From positions 1 through 64,000 of the forward strand of contig BDSI01000100.1 in NCBI GenBank assembly GCA_003117195.1: a stretch of 64,000 nt of DNA. The letters run 5' to 3'. This document shows, piece by piece, positions 57,529 through 64,000 of this stretch (positions are counted from its first letter, which is position 1; every line of letters begins with the position of its first letter). The notes under the pieces were generated by a model. The model did no database searches and was not told the origin of the DNA. It saw only the letters and a list, made by a program, of their open reading frames with translations. Made by a program: the position numbers and the translations under genes. Origin of the DNA: Eudorina sp. 2006-703-Eu-15. Taxonomy: Eukaryota; Chlorophyta; Chlorophyceae; Chlamydomonadales; Volvocaceae.

Positions 57529-58097
57529 CGGTGGCTGTGGGCGCGGCCACGGCGGGTGCGCTGCAGTCGTGGGGCGGCCGAGGCAGCAGGTTTGGGGGAT
57601 GCGTCGGTACCTCTGTGGGCAGGGGCGGCGTTTCGGTTCGGTTCGGACGGCCGTGCCCGTGCTGACTGCGCGCGGGCGACGTCGCCAGTGCGCATTGGGA
57701 GCTTCCTTGGCCGAAGAAGTTGCAGCGCGTTAACGCGGTGAGCAGCACAAAAAGGGACTCTGCGAGGCGACAGAATTCATCAATCGGTGTTGCAGCCCCG
57801 CGGGGCGGTTTGATTGCGGCGGTGGGGCTGCATGCGCCGCGTAGGGGTTGGGGGATGCTGCCGGCGCTGGCGCGGGTACGGGTTGCCTCGAAGCCGTGAG
57901 CCAGCGTGCGGCTGGCTGCCTACCGTGCGGCATACAGGCCGCCGTGTTGGGGACTGGAAGGAAGGAAGCACAGCAGCGCTCGTGCGTTCAGCTGGTTTGT
58001 TATGTTCTGCGTCTTTGTAGTACAACCGTGTGTGTATGTGCGTACGTGTGTTTGGGTTAGATTTGAGCCGCGAGACGCGGTTGTGTGAGGCGGATGG
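57529..58097. other. Short spacer between two plus-strand genes
   Basis: No gene is visible. It should hold the 3' untranslated part of the FAM20-like gene and the promoter of the next one. Confidence 0.5.
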
Positions 58098-59464
58098 ATG
58101 CAGCCATTCTTGTTCCTGCGACTCCAAGCCGCGGCCCGACCGGCGGAGGTTCGATTCATTTGCCCGCCCCGGCGGTATGTCCGCGCCGCGGTCGCGGCCC
58201 GGAGCTCGGCCGGCTCTTGCGCAAGGCCCCACACCGCGGTGCAGCTCCCATCTATGTACCGCAACGCGTTGGTGGACATGTCGTGGGCTTCCATGCTCAC
58301 CCTGGTAAGATAAGATTGTTTGTGAGATGCTTGTAGGTGAAGAAAATTGATTACAGCAATGAATGCCGTAGGCTTGGTGCTTGTGAAGTGGTTGCAGTAA
58401 GAAAACGATTTCACCATTATGGAAGCATAGGCTCGGTGTTATTGAGGCGGTTTCAGTAAGGATGAGGTTCGATTTCTATCAATAGATGACATGCATGGGC
58501 GCTGGGCTTCTAGGCCGCCTCGGAATTTCGAGGGGTACGGCGGGTAACGCCGGGTTGCCTCGGGAACGGGCCCGTGGACTGCCTTAGCGGCAACACATCC
58601 GATGCTCATGCCTGATGTTGGCATAAGTGGTGATTTTGACATCGTTTGGGGGCGCAGGCAGCGCTGCATGCCGGCTGGCATGGTCTGGAGGATCATTATG
58701 CACAAGAGGAGCATCAGGCGGCCGTCCTACGCGCCGGTATGTTCCATTTTGGTGTTCGGGGCCGGAGGCGCTCTGGCCCGAGTTCGGTGCCTCGCTCTTG
58801 CCTTCCTTTCTCCGACATGGCGAACTTGCAGAGTCGGGTTGTGCTGCTGGGTTCTGGCAGTGTAAATGGGGTGTTCCGAAACGGAACACTGCATCCGAAC
58901 ACTGTCCTTTCTGGGCCGGCGAGGCGAGTCGGCTGGGTTAGTGGCGGGCAGGCTGCTTCGGGTTGGGGGTCGCCGGGAGCTCGTGCACGGGACGCGTCTG
59001 TTTCTTCACGTTTTCGGATGTGACACCTATCTCGGATGTGACAACAGTAATTTAAAAAAACCCTGTGCTTTACGTCCGGGCAGACATTCTGGGGGCGACG
59101 TTGGTGGACGTTGGATTACACTTAAAAGCACCAAGTGTAATCGATGGTTTGGTGGGGCGACATGGCACTGGTGCCCAGGCTCCCTGGCTGCGTTGGTGAA
59201 TAACGTTGGCGAGCCTCTGGAGTGTCAGACCATGTGTGTCTTTATAGTCGCTGTGGTTGTTCGGGAGGTCATTCACTTAAGGGCGCGAAGCTAGGCCAGA
59301 TGCGGATGTTTCGAACTGTGTTGGTCGGTGGCGATGGCGGTTGCCTCTCAGGCCCCAAGCGCCTGTCTGTATTGAGTGAAGCGCAGGGGTATGCTAGGCC
59401 ACACAGGTTGACGAGGTGGACGCCAACCCGAAGCCTACGTGTCGCCATCGTTCACCGTTTGTAG
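58098..59464 (+). CDS. Tentative 132-residue protein, basic N-terminus (3 exons)
   Basis: Exons 58098-58304, 58658-58736 and 59352-59464 join in phase with donors GTAAGA and GTATGT and CAG acceptors. The first 45 residues are rich in Arg, Ala and Ser without acidic residues except one Glu (FLFLRLQAAARPAEVRF), as in mitochondrial or plastid targeting sequences. After that come MYRNALVDMSWASMLTLAAL and a His-rich helix (HAGWHGLEDHYAQEEHQ), then a basic C-terminus. I do not recognise the family. The middle exon and its junction to the first are the best supported; the start codon and last exon are inferences from phase and open frame. The spacing to the kinase-like gene upstream suggests an independent gene. 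Confidence 0.4.
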
Positions 59465-60574
59465 CACGAGTTCGACGCGGTGTGCCCCTTGTCAGGATCC
59501 TTCAGATTTTTGTCTTGGAAAACGCGGGGGTCCATAGCAGACTGCCCGTCGTCTGGCACGTGACGTTTTGATTTTCGGTCTGGTCCGGCTGTGACGGTTT
59601 AGCCGTTCCTGGTTTGTATGGTGCGCGGTTTGCCCCCGTCTGCATCGCTGCAGCGGTCGTGTAGCATGGCAATATGCTCCTGCTCCTGCACGCTGGCTCG
59701 TCGGTCCGTTTCCGAACGGCGGGTCGGGGAGGCATCGAAGGGAAGTCCTGTAGATCACCGCGCTGTTCTGTAGGGGATGTCCGCGATTTGCCACCGCGCC
59801 GTCTGCACGTGCATCTTGGTCGCCGGCGTGGTGACGGAGATCGGTTGTCAACAGTCAGTCAATTTTGAGCGCGTCATCCTGGCGACACGTGCAGGAGCGT
59901 GGAGTGCCCGGATGTTGGGTCGGTGGACCCGGCATCGGTTTGTACAGGGACAGCTGACGGTCGCCCTGCGCGGCTGTCGCATGACCGTGCTTGCCTGGTC
60001 ACACGACTTGAAGAGCGGTAGGGGGCATACACCCCCCGTCTGGTGAGGGCGGCGGGGGAGCATGTGCTTCCGCTCCAGTTTGGGGCGAGGTTGGTACCGA
60101 ATCGAGGAACTTTCAAACCTGGATGCAAACAGCTTCGGTCGCCTTGGGCAGCTGCCTGCTTGGCCGTGGGCGTCTAAGAATCGTCTAAGAACCTGTTCTA
60201 TGTGGGCCCTATGTAGTTTTTTCACGCCCGTTTGGCTGGATCGGCGTGCTTATTGAGGAGGTTTGCTGCAGCGCCGGGAGGTCTCAATGGGCAGCAGGGC
60301 GCTGACTATCGTTAACTTTTGTTGTAATCCTGACAGAGAAATATTCCTGCCCCTGCTCAACTTGCGCGGCAATACTTCTATCGGCGCTCTGCCTCGGTTG
60401 GCACGGGAACCATTCCTCCCGAGGTAGAAGATCCACCCAGGCATCTGATCGGCTGAAGTATCCGTCAGCGGGCCCTCGGCCCCACACTGCACATCAAGGG
60501 CAACTCTTCACCCATCACGAGATGACATTATGCAGGTACAAATTGGTCTTTGGCGAAGAGGCCGTCGTGAAGGT
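59465..60574. other. Stretch without a gene
   Basis: No frame here has consistent splice sites or motifs. It separates the tentative 132-residue gene from the 3' end of histone H3, which points toward it. Confidence 0.5.
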
Positions 60575-60590
60575 GGTGTTGAGAAACACC
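60575..60590 (-). terminator. Histone 3' palindrome of H3
   Basis: On the minus strand the sequence reads GGTGTTTCTCAACACC: a 6-bp stem with a 4-base loop, about 35 bases after the H3 stop codon. It matches the 3' stem-loop expected after replication-dependent histone genes. Confidence 0.85.
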
Positions 60591-60624
60591 GAATGTTGCA
60601 AGCAAGACTGACATCCGTGGCCGA

Positions 60625-61926
<1,302 letters not shown>

Positions 61927-62087
61927 TGACGCGGCGACACTGGCATCGTTGACTTCGCAAATGAGCGCTCTGCTGACCGAGTGTGTCGGTATCGGTTGAA
62001 TTTGGCTGTTTACATACTGGTTCATCGGGGACTGCGCCACAGCGTCCGCACATGCGTGATTCGATGCGCCCGCCCTCGCCCACCGCT

Positions 62088-62940
62088 TTAGTCAGACGGC
62101 CCCCGCGGCAGTATTGTGTCATCCGCAACTTCCAATGACGCAACAAGCATCGCCCTCAGGACCGGTTCAATGTGTTGGCTGTATGCTGGATGTACCCAGA
62201 GCCATACGTCGGCAGGGACCCGTCGGTCGTCCAAATTTGCGCAGCCGGTGTTCGCCTGCTCCTTGCCCTTATGCACCATGGGATCGGAAAGACTTGACAT
62301 GGCGGAAACATCTGTGTGTTTCAGCGGCGGCGGCGATGGTGGGCGCGCCGCTGTGAGCAGGAGGCCCAGCGAGGCCAGGCGGCCTTCGGGCCCAGAGAAG
62401 CGCGAGGGCCGCGGCCTGCTCAGCGATGGATGCAGGGACAAGCGACATGCATCAAGGGGGCATCGACACGGCATCAGAAACAGGGGGCAAGGGCCCACGA
62501 TGGTGCATGACGTCTAGGGTTTAGGGTTTTAGTGGGCATAAGACAGTGTGCCTTGATGAAGACGAGCAATACTACTGTAACTCAACAATGGTTACGGGTT
62601 TCGGCCCTAATACAAACAGGAAGTGGACAGCTATTCAAAGCCACAGGCGCAACTATGCTTTGTAAAGGTCCGGTGTCCTGCACGCCGTCATGCCCTGCCT
62701 TTTGCCGGTTGGGTAGCGGAGGCGCGTCTCGAAGGCGGCCGCGCGCCGGCGCCCTTCGTTGCCCACCCAATCCGGCGAGTGCACCACAGCCAGGTACTCC
62801 CAGTCGCGGGCTGTGCGAGTGGACTTGGCTCCGCCAGGGAGGGCGCCCCGGTGCTGCTTCAGGCGACTGCAATGCGAGCGAACCAAACGTGTCCGGCGGA
62901 AAACAGGTGTGGGTTCAAGATGAAAGACAAGCGGGCCTAG
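62088..62940 (-). other. Possible coding exons of an unidentified minus-strand gene
   Basis: Two stretches look protein-like on the minus strand: 62653-62880 (GGAKSTRTARDWEYLAVVHS, possible GTGGGC donor after PDW) and 62088-62310 (DDRRVPADVWLWVHPAYSQH). The WLWVHP word resembles a motif of the RNase P/MRP subunit POP1, but no other POP1 signature is visible and no phase-consistent chain could be built. A fragment or decayed gene is as likely as a live one. Confidence 0.2.
62515..62532. repeat. Short telomere-like motif, interstitial
   Basis: TAGGGTTTAGGGTTTTAG combines TTTAGGG and a start of TTTTAGGG, the plant and Chlamydomonas telomere units. It is only about two and a half units long and lies inside ordinary sequence. 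Confidence 0.5.
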
Positions 62941-63775
62941 GTATGGCACATGAGTGCGCATATGTACAAGTCAGCCGGATGTGAAAGCAGTACTTGATCG
63001 GATGCACTGGGACCATGTGCCCAACCGTGCCCCGCATGCCCTTACACACCGCTGCAAATTTGTCGTAATACCGTTATAGGTCCGCTGTGTGGACTCTGAA
63101 AACAGTACATAGTTAAAGTAACGAACTGGTGTGGTGCAGTTGAGCTGCGCCTTGGGTGCCGCTGCCCGTGCCACCGTCCACGTCGCCGCCGTCCGCGGTG
63201 TTGCCAGATGGCGCCAGGCAAATAATGACATGTACTTGGAAGTGTGGGAGCATCGACGGCGGTCGCTGCCTTCAGCGTGGGACGTAAGCCAGTTCGGTTG
63301 GCGATGTACGGGAACCTGTATCCGGCTGTCCTGGACTTCGTTCCGTGGCGTCACTAAGTGCTTGCAACTATGGCGGATAACTATCTGTAATTATAAGCAC
63401 CTGGAAAGGCATGGGCTTGGGGCTTGGGGACAACGGACAAGGACGGAGTTCGGATACCTACTCCCAGGTCTTTCAGGGCTTCGTCAAAGTACGTGTCTCT
63501 TCACATTGAACTTTGGCAAATAGGAGTTATGTACATGCGGACATCCCAGCTTTTCACAAGGACCCAAAGTACGAGCAAGTGATTCAGGTACAGCCTGTGT
63601 GCATGTTCCCAGCTCCCGAAGAGTTTCAACCCCGACAACGTGCAAGTTGTTAGTTTTTGCGTAAATTGGCCGAATCCGTGTCGATTGCTGATACTTGGCC
63701 AAACGGGTCGATCTCTCCACTCTGCCGACGGCCCAAGCTCCGTACGGACTGGTTGATTCATTAGAAACAATGATT

Positions 63776-63790
63776 GATATATAAGTATAA
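63776..63790 (+). promoter_or_regulatory. TATA-like element of the Fused-type kinase gene
   Basis: GATATATAAGTATAA lies about 70 bases before the start codon of the kinase exon, a fitting distance for a TATA box. Confidence 0.5.
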
Positions 63791-63856
63791 CGGGGAGCAA
63801 AAGCGGGCGGCAGACAGGTCAACGCGGCCTGTCTCTGTGGTGGCGACACAACAAAA

Positions 63857-63910
63857 ATGCTTGACAACTACCATGTTATTGAGCTGATTGGAGAAGGATC
63901 TTTTGGCAAG
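63857..63910 (+). CDS. Fused/TIO-type (STK36-like) kinase, first exon
   Basis: The exon encodes MLDNYHVIELIGEGSFGK and ends at a GTAGGG donor in phase 0. The DNYHVIELIGEGSFGK start with its glycine-rich loop (GEGSFG) is characteristic of Fused-family Ser/Thr kinases: animal STK36 and plant TIO begin almost identically. In animals the family acts in motile-cilium assembly and Hedgehog signalling, in plants in cytokinesis. The rest of the gene lies beyond the window. Eighteen residues are few, but the word is unusually specific. Confidence 0.8.
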
Positions 63911-64000
63911 GTAGGGGTATGAACATGAAGTCGTGTGGGGTGCGAATGTTTTTAAATCGCCCGCACTCTCGATGGGTGTTTTCGTAAGTTATCCATGTTA

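Noticed and set aside
63131..63523. Plus-strand open frame of 130 codons before the Fused-type kinase
   Set aside because: No motif, no splice partners and an antisense frame of similar length; nothing distinguishes it from chance.

Overview
The window is nuclear DNA of a green alga, most likely a volvocine (Volvox/Chlamydomonas relative). The evidence is GC-rich, intron-dense genes with GT-AG introns, huge Ala/Gly-rich low-complexity stretches inside signalling proteins, microsatellite-rich introns, and a divergent H3/H4 histone pair with the chlorophyte form of H3 (one residue shorter than animal H3 in the K27 region, one intron) and 3' histone palindromes. I cannot name the species. Gene models below were built by hand from splice sites that keep reading frame and protein motifs; none has been tested against transcripts.

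Layout. 79-2387 (-): a small secreted SRCR-domain protein. 2388-8948: no convincing gene. 8949-25480 (-): a giant gene (gene B, 17 exons, about 3,289 codons) for a membrane protein with a complete response-regulator receiver domain fused to a class III cyclase domain carrying guanylyl-cyclase specificity residues. 25481-29121: spacer. 29122-49451 (-): a second giant gene (gene A, at least 21 exons in the window, 5' end not found) with one membrane segment followed by two different class III cyclase domains. The first is split by an insertion of about 2,180 residues. 49452-53487: AT-richer spacer. 53488-57528 (+): an eight-exon kinase-like gene of the FAM20/PI3-4K-like fold. 58098-59464 (+): a tentative three-exon gene for a 132-residue protein. 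60625-61733: histone H3 (-) and a frameshifted H4 copy (+), divergently arranged. 63857 to the window end (+): first exon of a Fused/TIO-type (STK36-like) kinase.

The two cyclase genes lie head to tail and both predict cyclic-nucleotide synthesis at a membrane. B looks like a phosphorelay-controlled guanylyl cyclase in which receiver and cyclase are in one chain. A looks like a single-chain C1/C2 cyclase in which each half supplies a different part of one active site. The most unusual observations are in A: a 9-nt microexon that supplies the first catalytic Asp, a tandemly triplicated 30-bp unit that duplicates a splice donor in the catalytic core, and the very large insertion. The H4 copy has lost 10 nt, and a short repeat family recurs in the introns of both cyclase genes.
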